A stretch of DNA of 64,000 nucleotides, taken from Panorpa germanica (lineage: Eukaryota > Arthropoda > Insecta > Mecoptera > Panorpidae). A program made the position numbers and the translations under genes. The DNA is taken from NCBI GenBank assembly GCA_963678705.1, contig OY783203.1:30858535-30922534 (forward strand), in the 5' to 3' direction. Shown here in pieces: positions 45,755 to 57,314 of the stretch. Under the pieces are notes generated by a model that was not told where the DNA came from, did no database searches, and saw nothing but the letters and a program-made list of their open reading frames with translations. Position 1 is the stretch's first letter, and each line of letters begins with the position of its first letter.

Positions 45755-46340
45755 CCTATAATATGCTTTAGAAGCTGTTCTAAAATTTATACAGTTTCTT
45801 TTTGAGAGTCATATACATTATTTTGTAATAATTAATATCTGTATTTAATATAAATTATTCTATTTAATATAATTAATTTTATTTCTTTATATTTCATAAT
45901 CTGAAACTCACATTTTAGATGAAAACCATAAATGAACACTAAAACTCAGTGAATGGGAATGGAGCTTAATGCTAATTAATGTGTATTGTAATCAACAGTT
46001 TTTTCTACTAAGTAATATGAGTTGCTTGTATACTAGGAGTAATACTCAATGCTTTAATCAATGTGATGATTTTCAAAGTTATTATACTTTACATTTGATT
46101 TATTTCGAGTATTAATAATTGAATTTATAAGTTCCGTTTATGTTTTCCTTTTTTTATCTTATATGTTTACGTACACTGTGATGATACACAGTAAATATAC
46201 TATGTGAACATACTTGGTTGGTGTAATATATTACAATTATATAGTTTACTAATTAGTTACTACCACCAAGATCTACACCGATGGCGGCTCTAGGCCCTTC
46301 TGCGCACACCACCGCAACCCTCTGCTCATTAGGTTTTTGT
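45755..46340. other. Unannotated stretch
   Basis: CTCAGTGAATGGGAATGG at 45,946 resembles one terminus of family H. Otherwise AT-rich with nothing recognised. Confidence 0.4.
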
Positions 46341-46384
46341 AATAATTATTAACAAGTTATTGCCCCAACGGCTGAGTATAAGCA

Positions 46385-46500
46385 TAAAGTTTCAGCGCTA
46401 TTCATTTTTGTTGGTACTACTTAAAAATCATATGGATTTGTCAATAGTGGCGCCATCTACACGTCATCCTACGAACTTATTGAGTGATGTGTTATTCTCA
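46385..46500 (-). repeat. Repeat end shared, inverted, with 58.57 kb
   Basis: ATCATATGGATTTGTCAATA, GTGGCGCCATCT and TTATTGAGTG correspond in inverse order to 58,565-58,640. It looks like one end of a mariner-type element, but no transposase is readable here. Confidence 0.5.
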
Positions 46501-46654
46501 ACCGAAGGAGTAGCAAGAGTAGGCCGTAGGTCTCTGCAAAAACTCGGTTCCGTTTATGACTAAATACAATTATAGATTTAATACAACATATTGATTCAAC
46601 TAGATACAATAAAATTGCCATAGCTTTGTCACTTTGTTATTTTATTATAAGGTA

Positions 46655-46983
46655 CTAGCTGTCCCGGCCACGCGTTGCTGTGTCTAACGTTACATAGCGC
46701 CATCTATTGAATATTTACTCAATCTAGTCAACAAAATATTTACTCAATCTAGTCAACAGATGTCGCCATCATCGTCGCCAGATGTCATATGTCATATACA
46801 GATAATTAATAGACAAATAATTTGCAATAAGATAATATTGCAATCATAAATTGAGATGTAAGCTATCCTATCTTTCAAGTTGGATCAAACTGCACACGGT
46901 GTACAAATTTAATTAAAATCGGTTAAGTAGTTTAGGAGTCCATCGCGGACAACACAGTGACACGTAATTTATATATATTAAGA
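46655..46983 (-). mobile_element. Helitron-like non-autonomous element, copy 2
   Basis: Minus-strand copy of 11,495-11,827, 329 bp. On its sense strand it starts TCTTAATATATATAAATTAC and ends GCCGGGACAGCTAG, again inserted between A and T. The internal GTTGACTAGATTGAGTAAAT block is again doubled, with different spacing from copy 1. Non-coding. Confidence 0.75.
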
Positions 46984-47198
46984 TGATAAAATCGTAATTG
47001 CGAAACAACTACCTAATAAAATCCATATAACAGAATTAGTTTTATCTAGTTTTCCAGCAATAACATGCTTTTAATGATTTTGATTTTTAACATTTTAACT
47101 ATCCAGTGATTACGATAGCAGTATGTGCATGCAGTTTATAAAAAGTTTTGATTGAAACACTGATTTGTTTAATGACCATGTCTGGAAAATAGATTTAC

Positions 47199-47386
47199 TG
47201 ATGAAACATACACGCGACGTGAGTTTTCCATTTTACCCACAACATGTCATGGTCATACAGACTACAGAATATATACTGCAAAATAATCGTACTGGTGCTA
47301 AATATAAAATACGTACTGATAAAAGCAGAGCCGCATTAAGTCATCTGAGTTGGTGTGACTATCAGCCAAAATCATCAATAAAATAA
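47199..47386 (+). CDS. Unidentified short frame with coding-like composition
   Basis: The frame reads MKHTRDVSFPFYPQHVMVIQ, TTEYILQNNRTGAKYKIRTD, KSRAALSHLSWCDYQPKSSI and K, about 61 residues from the first Met; it is open for 11 codons more upstream, back to a stop near 47,152. Residue usage is balanced (Trp, Cys, Pro, His, Asp), unlike the Lys/Asn/Ile-rich chance frames around it. I recognise no family, signal peptide or membrane segment. It could be an exon remnant or part of an unrecognised mobile element. Confidence 0.2.
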
Positions 47387-47486
47387 CTCACACAAATTCA
47401 ATAAAAGAAAGTCTTTTAGAAACCCCGTATACAAAAATTTACAATAAATTAACTCACACAAATTTCGTAGCATTTTAGCACCCCTT

Positions 47487-47672
47487 TACACTCCCCCTTG
47501 TCACGTCTTGTCACACATTGTGATCCCCCACTCTGGATTGTGACGTCTCGAATATAAAACGAAATATTTTTTTTGGTTTTAGAATTGAAGATTAGACATG
47601 GCTCCCGCTCGTTGTGTCACATTTTGTATTGACTCTCCTTTGAGTGTGACGTAATTAATGGATAAATAGCTG
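47487..47672. repeat. ACGTCAC-end dispersed repeat, longest copy
   Basis: CCCCTTGTCACGTCTTGTCA and GGATTGTGACGTCTCGAATA on the left, GAGTGTGACGTAATTAATGG on the right. The right end is the inverted equivalent of 5085-5112 and 5627-5650. Probably a DNA element; no transposase. Confidence 0.5.
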
Positions 47673-47674
47673 AA

Positions 47675-48560
47675 AATTTAAAGCTCCAACGCAAAATAAA
47701 ATGTATTTAGTTAACACCTTCCGTAGGCACTCACTTCTTTAAAAAGCTCTTTAAAAAATTAGGTAAATTACGTCTCAGTAGCAAACCGAAATTTATAGTT
47801 CCTTATGTTACCTTTACTACCGCAGCTTACCCAACTTTTGGGCAATAGTGAAAGTTGGTTTTTATTATTATTCTGCAAGAAATATATAAAAACTGGCCAT
47901 CATACTTTGAGAGTGAGAGTGAGGTTTTTATGTACCTTTTGCAAAAGTGCCCCGCTTTCAAGATAGCAGGTACGTATACGTTCTTAACTTCATATTACAC
48001 TATTTATTCTCAAAATTTCATTTTTGCTAAAACGTCGTATATTTGGGGGTTCAGGAATCTTACTCCATTAAGCCCTTTTAACATATTGGTAAATCCGGCA
48101 CTGGATACAAGCAAAAAATTCATTGTAATTTAAAAAAAATATATGTAAAAATGACTTCATTTATAACACCCTTATTTTTCACACTTGAAAACATTTTTAT
48201 ACGCATTATGATATAACATTAGCGGTTCTAATTGACCTAGGGGTTGAAAGGTCGGTGAGAAGGTCGAAGGAAACGATGTTCTGAATATGTTAAAGGATGT
48301 AGCCGACGATGTAATTAACATGTTCGAGAATATCAATGATGTTTATTAACGTGTAAAAAATATCCAATAAAATCAAGGCTTTTTAAAAGGCTAGATTCAT
48401 GCAAAATGGAAGTAAAACTTGTCTTTTTCCTGAAATGATTAAAACATTTACAAATGTAAATTTATATCGAGATATGGTGGCTATGACTACCCAAATTAAA
48501 GTAAAATGAAAATTTTAAATTTAAAGAAATAAATAAGGTTATATTCCAAGTTCATATTCT
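47675..48560. other. Unannotated stretch with one hAT-like terminus
   Basis: GTAAATCCGGCACTG ends at 48,103; read outward it is CAGTGCCGGATTTAC, a common hAT-type end. No matching left end or duplication was found. The frame overlapping it at 47,855-48,133 therefore probably lies in a transposon fragment. Confidence 0.35.
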
Positions 48561-48577
48561 ATATTTATATTCTAAAT

Positions 48578-48900
48578 TAAGGGGGGACGGTGGTCTTGAA
48601 TTTTAAAAAAATTGAATGTCTTTTTTGATATTTCGAAATTATAGTCTTTTAAGAATATACTGTTAAATTTTTGTAAGGATATTGCCAATATTTTCGATTC
48701 TACAGCCGTTTTAGCATATATCATAGTACAAATAGAACAAAATACAAATAGAATTTGATTGTTTTGTCCCAACAATTCTAGAAAATTTTCCACGGACGTC
48801 CATGAAATAACTATACACTTGGAAAAGCATCGAACAAAACCTTGTTCCATTCAAATCGATTTCCCAGGGTGCTTTTCAATTTTATGACTATGGAATTTCC
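48578..48900. other. Possible transposon end, unassigned
   Basis: GGGGGGACGGTGGTCTTGAA followed by alternating A- and T-rich runs looks like a DNA-element terminus but has only one copy here and no visible partner end. Confidence 0.2.
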
Positions 48901-48904
48901 CCCG

Positions 48905-50685
48905 CGACTGCTGCATATGATTGACGATGCTTGTTTTACTTCAATTAAATAGTAATATGAGATTACTTATACATCTACATTCTATATCACATTATTACAT
49001 GTTATTATTATTCTATTTCCGTTATTAAGGTCAAAGGAGCTCATCTAGTAATGCGATTACCACCGGATCAGTAATAATATTACATTATATTTATTTTTAT
49101 ACGTTATACGATTTTTCAAGTACACTAGAATAAACATAGACCGTTCATTTTCTTCTTCAGAGCTACTTCTATCTGCTTGAGAACGTCTTAGACCCTTAAT
49201 AAGGTCCCCTTGATGTAATCACCAGCGTAGAAAAATTAATAAAACCATTAAAAGGTATTTTAAGTTCATAAAAGAAGATTCCTCTTATTAAGTTGTATAT
49301 TAAATTGTAAATGAAATTAGATAATACTCGTAATTTGACATTTCATATATAAAAATATTTTAGCTACAAAAGACATACAAATTATAACCTAAAAAATTAT
49401 ATTTCAAAATACACACATAAAGGAAATTGAGAAGGCAAATCCTGATCACTTTCTGTGGCAATGTGAGAAAACAGTAAAAGCAAGGAATGGACTTCAAACG
49501 GCGATGTTACAGACTTCGTTAACGCTTTCTATTAACAACGCCTTTTTAGTTTCGAAACCGAGATTTGAAACAACAGTGGCTATGGATAGATTGTTCTTTT
49601 TGTAGGATTATAAAGTTAAAAAAAAAAAAAATATTGGGGACGATAAAAGACAACTTCCAACTATGTAAGCGCTTTTTGTGGTGTAGCTTCATATATGAAA
49701 ACAAAGCAGTCTAGTGGTAAGTTCTATGTTTTCGTTACCATGGAAGCTATTATAAATATTATATATTTAGTTTGAGACTAGAAACTTCTGAGCACAATCT
49801 AACACGTGAGTTTTACTCAGAGTAGCATCACCGAACTATGCTTGGAGTCTTTACAAAATTTTAGTCGATTTCACACCTTCGTTGGCGAGAAAACAACTGA
49901 TAACAATTGCGTTGCGCAACATATTTTGCTTTAATAACACAGTTAATGATAGCGGTATTAATGTCAGATTAATTAGTTACAGATTCTATAATAAAAAACC
50001 AACAAATATTATTATCAAATGAAAATAATGAAGTTGGTTGAATTTCAAAACGATAAACATCTTAACAACTCTTTAGGTTATAATAATAAGTCAAACAATC
50101 AGCGGTGGCCTTAACGATCAGTAATAAAACGTTTAAAACGAATTAAAATATTTATTTGATGCCAAACAAAGCCATAAAATATAAAACGACAATATTACAA
50201 CACTAATACTCGTACGAAGTAAGCAGACGTCTAAGAACATTCAAATAAAACTTAATTAAAGATATTACGACAATAATAATAACCCCACCGCACCCACGTT
50301 ATATAGCTAGCCAATATTATTTCATTTTCATATGAAAAATGATAAATTAAACTGAATTTGCTGAACTGTAGGAACTTATTTCGACTTTAAACTTTTTAAA
50401 ACTATAAACTAACTTAAAACTTGATAGTACAGTGTTCTTTTGTAATAGACCGTGTTATCACCTATAATGTGCTATAATAAAATGAATTTTCGGTTATTAT
50501 TATCGCAATTATTCCATTTTTTTCACCAATAATCTTTTAAAGAAAGAACGATTTTAACGCGTTTAAGATGCACATCGAAAATATTGATTCGTTGCGTCAA
50601 GTGTATCTTTTTCAATTTATGAGTAACCTTAAGTAACGATCTTCTTAACGAGGCTACGATATTTTAAGTGTGTTTCAATCGTTAC
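48905..50685. other. Long unannotated AT-rich stretch
   Basis: About 1.8 kb with no gene. 49,645-49,700 (CTATGTAAGCGCTTTTTGTG and GTGTAGCTTCATATATG) may be a decayed SINE body. Confidence 0.4.
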
Positions 50686-50691
50686 GTGTAA

Positions 50692-51830
50692 GGTCTGTCA
50701 CACACTGCAAGCGAATTTAAGCGAATTTTGACCGGACCTATCTTTTTCTATGAGAACTCTGGACACTGCAAGCGACAAAGCCGTCCCAATACGGGCTTTA
50801 CGTAGCTCTCATACTGGAAGCGCATATTAGCGAATTTTAACCAAACGTATACATGCTACAACTGTAAACCTATCCGAACCTTGTAAATGCAATCAGCCGT
50901 CTCGGACTGGAAAGATATGGAACGAAATGCAATTGTCTGTGTTATAATAGTGGTGTATCAATAAAAATTGAAGTAAAAGTTTGCTCTCCTGATAAATTAT
51001 GTCAGTGCAAAACAACTCCAATACACCCTACAGTACACAAGTTTGACTTGGCGTACTGTCGTATCGGTACGTGGTATGTATGTATTGTGACACAACACAT
51101 GCAAAGAACACTGAAAGGAGTTCTAGCTGCTCAATCAAGCCGCCGATTTACGTCCGAATGGGCTTGTGTCCTATGTCTTAATTTCTATAAAAGTGTACTA
51201 TATATTGATAAAGTGGGTTACTAGAACCTCAAATGTTAAATTATTTTTTAATAACTCCTTATATGTTAGGAGATATTAACAATTAAAAAAATCATTTTGT
51301 CCCTTTAATTATTAAAGGGATTAACGTTGTACACATTCCAAGTGCATGTGACATCACAATCCTTGTGTAAGGTTACCAACCTTACAGCTCATAAATCTCT
51401 GTTATATGTATTTATATATCAAAATATCAAATATTATTTACAACTATTTCAAGGAACAATAAAATTTTAATATTATGTCTGCCTTAGCAGCGTTAAATAA
51501 AATAAAAACCTATTATTCTTTGACTTGACTTGATTATTTGATTACCAACAGCTACAAAACATTACCACAGCACTGACCTACTCAACAAATAACTGACGTT
51601 AAAATACATTTCACATCATAAAAATATGGCCGACCATTTCAAGCGCTAAAACTACAATTCAAACTTTTAATTGCTATATCCGTCAATATTTAGATATTTA
51701 ATAAAATAGACACGCCAATACACATTTATTAACATCAATTTCAATCAACAATTGAAAAATCGACCACTAAAAAATGAGGACACAAGCCCATTCGCTGTCG
51801 CTTAAATACGCTTACAGTGTGTGACAGGTC
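50692..51830 (+). mobile_element. PIF/Harbinger-like element, family G copy 3, carrying a nested insertion
   Basis: Outer element with ends GGTCTGTCACACACTGCAAG and, outward on the right, GACCTGTCACACACTGTAAG. TAA flanks both sides (50,689-50,691 and 51,831-51,833). Interior blocks CCTATCCGAACCTTGTAAAT, GTTTGCTCTC and ACTCCAATACACCCTACAGT are shared with copies 1 and 2. At 51,160-51,789 an unrelated element interrupts it. Without that insert it is about 510 bp. Confidence 0.88.
51160..51789. mobile_element. Nested element, family I copy 1
   Basis: 630 bp with inverted ends GGGCTTGTGTCCT and AGGACACAAGCCC. AT lies on both sides (51,158-51,159 and 51,790-51,791). The related family G copy at 31,250 reads CCGAATACGCCGTCGC without interruption, so it serves as the empty site. 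A 19-bp hairpin (CCCTTTAAT and ATTAAAGGG) lies at 51,301-51,319. Non-coding. A second copy ends at 63,655. Confidence 0.85.
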
Positions 51831-51834
51831 TAAT

Positions 51835-52785
51835 AATTTACCCTCCGCAAATTTATTCCGATTGGATTCAATTATAATTTTGATTTGGTCATCATAAATA
51901 TCACTTTTAAGTAAAAAATCTCTAAGACAGAATTGTTTAAACCAATTCACACAAGTACGATTCACAATCTTGACATAATTCTTTGTAAGCGTCACAATTT
52001 TCTTCCCTAAAAGAAAAAAATATGCATCGAAATATATCGAAATGTATCGATATATCATATATATCGAAAATGTTAACACGGCATGAAAAAATTGTTCGAA
52101 TGCATTTCATAATATTGACAGAATTATATCAAAACAAACCCAACACTGAATTGTCTGTCTGTCTGACGAAATTACTTAGATGCCAATCTTATATCTGGAA
52201 TAAATTAAGATTATATTTTTCTCGTGGATCGTGGCTTTGTACCATATTTTTGTCTTCTATGTTCACCGCTTCATTATTTTCCCGAATCGATCAACCAGAT
52301 TAAATGCCAATACGGCTCCGGCACCGGCATTGGCATAGGCATCGATATCGGCACCCTTGTAAAGATTATTAAGGGTTCAACCCCATTTTTCTATTACTCT
52401 TTGCTATAAGACGATTCAATATCAGAGGAAAAGCGAGTTTAGTGAACCGTGTATACCGTTTAAATAAATAATATTGCGTATGAAATATTTTTTGTCTAGA
52501 ACCGCGATTGAAGAAGTATTACTATACTACTGGTATATAGTAAAATATGAAATATATTCGATAAAAGAAGCTTGTTGAATGTTTATTATTAGCAATATAT
52601 ATTTTACTAGCAGGCAAACCCATAGATATCTTATATTAAAGTACTTTTGGACACCGGCTAAATTATTCCTTGGCATCTCAAGTACGTTATCACTAGAGAA
52701 GAAATACCGAGACATATTCACAATCCTAGGATCAGGTCCGGGAATAATCATAAAGAATTTATTGTTTTTTTTAACTATCTAATGG
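51835..52785. other. Unannotated stretch
   Basis: No gene recognised. A small GGCAYCGGCATTGGCA repeat lies near 52,316-52,350. Confidence 0.4.
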
Positions 52786-52792
52786 TACGTTC

Positions 52793-53286
52793 CACTAAGC
52801 GTTCACAACGTCCAAAATAATCGAAAACGTCACTAATGACGTCATTAATTTCGCTCACATCGACCCATCTGAAGAGTTGGGTCGTAGTGGTCGTTGTTGA
52901 GGATTTCGGCGCAATGTTTAAACATAACGCAAAACTTAAAGATGATGATGACAGAAAAAATTACTTTATATGATTCGGATAGAGATATTTTATTGGATTT
53001 TATTTTATTATATAAATATGTTAAATAAGCTAAATAAAATTAATTTTAATTCACATTTAACTGCCATGTATACACTTTTCCTCATACCATAACCTAACTT
53101 AATAAATAAACAATGTTCATTATCATTTAGAATATATTTCTTTCATGAAAAACTTATTTAGTTTATAGTTATGCTACAGAGCTATTTAATCAACTATCGC
53201 AATCCTTATTTTTTCAACGCTCGCAACCAAGTGGAACTGCAGAAAAACTGAGCGTGATTGTTGTGAACGATTAGTGTAACGCACCT
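52793..53286. mobile_element. TIR element, PIF-like by target site
   Basis: 494 bp with ends TGGTACGTTCCACTAAGCGT and, outward on the right, AGGTGCGTTACACTAATCGT; both continue TCACAAC. TAA flanks both sides (52,790-52,792 and 53,287-53,289). Non-coding. The terminal sequence differs from families E and G. Confidence 0.75.
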
Positions 53287-53289
53287 TAA

Positions 53290-53930
53290 TTAAGATGAAT
53301 AATGATCGGCCCAACTTACATTTTCGCGTGGCTCGACAAAGCTTTACTTTTTGACTTTTTAAATATATAATTCTACTTTTTCTATTAGAAATTGTCCATA
53401 AACTACGTGCTCCAATGGCTTCTTTAGAAACAACCCCCTCCTATCTCGCACTTCACTAGTTTTTACCATGACCTTATCTCAACAAAAATAGTTGCTGTCC
53501 AAAAGAGCTAAAATAAAAGGTCATTCCAAAAACTTACGAAAAATGTAACCTAGGTATTTTGCCCGGTTAAGCTGCATTTATGTTTGACTCGAATAAAAAT
53601 AAGAGCTGAGCTACAAATGTAACCAAGGTTTATAATACACGGACTATTCAAAAATCGGTCTAAGCTCGCAATAAAATATTAGTTTTGGCATAACTAGATG
53701 TACCATAATCACCTAGTTGATGGTAAAGGGCATTGAGGGGAGGGGGGTTAGTGCTCCTCCAGACTCGTTAGTTCTGGGTACCGTTTAATCCTCCTCTAAG
53801 AATAAAATTTATTACAACGAATCAAAGAAATAACCTTTATAGCAGTTTACATAATGCAAGAGAACTAATTACATAAACTAATTACATAAATTCGTATTTA
53901 ATTTAATGTTATTATATTAATAATAAAACG
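53290..53930. other. Unannotated stretch
   Basis: TGTCCATAAACTACGTGCTC near 53,394 faintly resembles the ACGTCAC-end repeat. No gene recognised. Confidence 0.35.
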
Positions 53931-53944
53931 ATACGAAATTCTTG

Positions 53945-54065
53945 AGAATTTTCTGTTTTCCAGATTCTCATTTCCCAAGAAATTAAATGAACGTTTTCAA
54001 GAAACGAGAATTCTTAAGAAATTTGATTCCCGAGAAATGAAAAATCTAGAGAAAACAGAAACCCT
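53945..54065. repeat. Imperfect inverted repeat
   Basis: TTTTCTGTTTTCCAGATTCT and its diverged complement (AATCTAGAGAAAACAG) enclose about 60 bp with further paired GAATTCTTAAGAA-like words. It may be a worn MITE. Confidence 0.5.
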
Positions 54066-54069
54066 AGTA

Positions 54070-55145
54070 ATAACTAAGAAACTCTAAGGGAAAATATAAT
54101 ATAATAAAATAATCTAACAGACGAACCAGAAATGATGAGAAACTCGTATTGAGAGATCTTACATATAAATATAATATAACTTTTATCAACCATATATTGT
54201 TTGATAATAATAATAATAAAAAAGATAATTAAAAAACCAGTTGAAACCTATACCACATTCAATCTACTTGGGCGATGCTGGGTAATTTTGTTCTAGCAAT
54301 TGGTTTAATAAAAATTAGGTAACATTTTTGGTTTTTCAAATCTTCACTGTGGTCGAAATCGTTATTGATTTAACGTGGAAATACGGAGTGTCCTTTTTTA
54401 TTTTCATACCCTGGTCCACATATGCGGGTGCAAATGCTTAATTTTAGTGGTATGAATATGTATAATTCAAATCAATGTTTCAACTCAAATGTTTTCGCTC
54501 TAGTCGCGGTAAAGAGCACGAATTGGCGAACACGCAAGTGGTTTTGGAACTACTTTAATATTCATTATTACACCAAATACATCACAGCTAGTTGAAATTG
54601 AGTCGCAGGTTTGAAATAAACGTACTCGCACGGCTTTGCCGCTTTTATTGGGAGAAAGGGGTGATTACATGCACAAGGTTAAGAAAGGTTGTACGTAGTG
54701 GTTTTGACATGTACACCTATGTCAGTTTTTTCGGATTCAAAAGATCAAAAAAAGACCGACATAGTTATGCAACCGAAGTCAGACATAGTCTGTTCCATTA
54801 ATAAAACACACCATTATGCATATCCGGGATAAAGCATAAAGGTGTCTTAAAAATATATTACCTAAACTAACTTGTAATAAATATTTAAAGTTTTAGGATA
54901 TCTAAACACTTTATGCTCTGTATAGTGGAGTAACAACGCGATAGCAAAACTAAACTAAAAAAAAAAACATTATAAGCTGACGTTGTTCCTAGGTTAACTA
55001 TTCCCAGAATTCCCCATTGCAGCTAGGAACTGCCAGAGCCATACTCTGAATCTGAGTGACGTCATCAAACTTGTTACATGACTGCATTGCATGTACCATT
55101 TACAGTTATCTCTTGATGCAGAGATCATTCAGTTATCAGCAGGTG
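54070..55145. other. Unannotated stretch
   Basis: No gene recognised. ACGGCTTTGCCGC at 54,630 stands out by composition. A perfect CRE-type palindrome TGACGTCA occurs near 55,057. Confidence 0.4.
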
Positions 55146-55152
55146 ATTTCAG

Positions 55153-55358
55153 TGCATAGTGAACCATAAACCTTATAATGGTTATTCCCGTACACTCGCT
55201 CCATACCACACCACACACCCCCCTACATCCACCCACCTATCGACGAAGCATCTAGTACTCGACCCGCATTCCTTTTATGCTAAATCTTCAACGAAAACTT
55301 CGAAACCCCACGAAGGCAAAGGCATCGGCAACACGGTGGCGACAGCTGGTTGGGGAAG
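55153..55358 (+). CDS. Candidate internal exon of an unknown host gene
   Basis: Between an acceptor-like TTATCAGCAGGTGATTTCAG and a donor-like GTAAAGT lie 206 bases open in one frame. It reads CIVNHKPYNGYSRTLAPYHT, THPPTSTHLSTKHLVLDPHS, FYAKSSTKTSKPHEGKGIGN and TVATAGWG. Third positions are C/G-rich in the second half, unlike the surrounding AT-rich DNA. There is no ATG in frame, so it could only be internal (phase 0 entry, one base over). No family recognised, and no companion exon was found within the window. Chance remains quite possible. Confidence 0.22.
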
Positions 55359-55374
55359 TAAAGTCTAACACTAT

Positions 55375-56755
55375 TCAGTTCAAACAATTCCCAAATCATA
55401 CATCAATTATTTACAGGTCGTTCATTAAAATCGATAATTAAAATTAATGGATAATTGTTATTATAAATCATCTTATTACATTAAGGAAACTTTAATAGAC
55501 ATTTTGAATGAAAGAAAATTGAATAATCCGTTGAACATGTAATTCTATTAAGTGCTCGCTCTGAATTTAGTACGAGTATTCATAATTCATATTTATTCAA
55601 TATTTGAATTTCAAATTTATACATGCGGCACAAATTTCTGAGAACGTTGGGTTCACTGTTGTTGTTCACAGAGCTGCTTTCTATACCTAGAAGTTACACT
55701 AAAGAAAAATTTTCTGGTATAAAAATATTTAAAAAGTAAATGATTTTGCCGTGGTATTTATGGTATGTATATGATTTGTCCACTCAGAGTTTTCTGCTTC
55801 CTTTTACATTTTTGTATCAAAGTGTTTGAATACTGTTAATACAGCAAAACCGTAAAACAACATTCTGCATGTTGTTTTAAAACCTCGTAACGAAAAAATT
55901 CTATACATATTTCATTGTCAAATAAAGAGAATTGTTTGTGTTTTAATTCACTATACATCAACCACAAACCAGCTAGCAGTAGTCGGCAAAACGGCAATAC
56001 GTAACCCCTGAGCTACCTGATACCGAGATACCGAGTGAGCCCCCATAACTCCGGCGCCCCCACCCTCTACCCCGTACCGTGACCGACTTAATTAATACCG
56101 CTGTTCACCTGAACTCGCGAGGACTTGTGTATTTTGCGGAGGTGGGAGATTAGTTCTCATTCTGCTACTTGGTGCTTGCCTTTCAGTCGCAGTACAATAC
56201 GAGTACTATAGAACAGTGAGGGAGAACCTGTGTCACGCGTGCTGGAGGTGGAACGTACACACTTAAAAACATTATTTGCAGATCAAGAATCTCATAAAAC
56301 ATAAATCAAGCAAGGAAATATGACTTCTGCGGTTCGCAATTTACTTTTTTAATTGCTTAGGCATTTGGTTTTGCAGGTCGCACGTTACAGACACTACTGT
56401 CTTAACGACGTTGTCATACCTTAATATTATAAATGTCAAGTACAATTATACAGGCTTATTATATAGTTGATTATCCTGAAAATTTAAAATCGATTGACCG
56501 TTTTGAACTTCAAATAAATTTAATCGAAGTTTTAATCATTTGCAATGGAAGTGAATGAGAGGTACATACATTTGAGGTGTAGATATGCAATTTTTTTAAA
56601 AATTTTAATTGAAAAAATAATTTCCTGATGGTCCTTTTGGAACTAAGCACGTGCCTATGTTGCCTATGCTTAAAAGCGGCTCTGGGTTTACTTTTTAGAA
56701 ATATTAAAAACTGATTGATAGCTCAACACATACATAAATAGGTTTACCATCGCTG
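55375..56755. other. Unannotated stretch with GC-richer islet at 55,960-56,240
   Basis: The islet includes TTTCAGTCGCAG at about 56,180, an initiator-like sequence, but no TATA box at the right distance and no following frame. 56,455-56,550 is the partner of the short repeat at 10,670. Nothing else recognised. Confidence 0.35.
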
Positions 56756-56763
56756 CTATAGAG

Positions 56764-57304
56764 CAAACGTTAGCAAACTATCCGTCAAACAGCGGGTCAA
56801 ATCCGGTTCGTGGATTAATATTGTTTTAAAAAGAATTTTTAATAAAAATTATTATGAATACAATTTGTGATTTTAATGTGAGTGTAAAAACATACGCATG
56901 CATGTTCAAGTATACTTACACTTGCATAGACGTTTCTAGGAACCATTCAAGTTAGTTACGACCGATAGTCGAGTTGAAAATAATGACTGTATGTGGCGTT
57001 ATTTGCGTCGTTTTCTTTACTAATTAAAATAAGAAGTATTAACTTCGAACTTTAGTATGATCAAATGTTTTATCAGAAAAAACAATTATGTAGAAGAGAT
57101 TATGTAGAAGCGGACCGAGAGGAGCAGAGGGGGATTACGGGAAGCACTATATTATGTAAAAATATATCTCTCAAATAAAGAGAAACTTGTCTTTCTTTGT
57201 TATTCTATGAGTAGAATTGCACATGTAAATTCTTGCTAATTCTTCAGTCGAGACAAAACAGATTTACGATTTGGTCCTTCAAAAAAAAAGTTTGCCGACC
57301 CCTG
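56764..57304. mobile_element. hAT-like non-autonomous element
   Basis: 541 bp. The right end, read outward, is CAGGGGTCGGCAAAC, a canonical hAT terminus; the left end CAAACGTTAGCAAAC is a diverged match. Flanks CTATAGAG (56,756-56,763) and CTATAAAG (57,305-57,312) agree at 7 of 8 positions with a central TA. No hAT transposase domain is present. Confidence 0.8.
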
Positions 57305-57314
57305 CTATAAAGTA

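Noticed and set aside
48572-48850. 92-codon minus-strand frame
   Set aside because: Hydrophobic and Lys/Phe-rich, and overlaps a possible transposon terminus; no motif supports a protein.
54592-54801. 69-codon frame with basic residues
   Set aside because: Starts at a non-ATG codon, shows no family resemblance and no splice signals; treated as chance.
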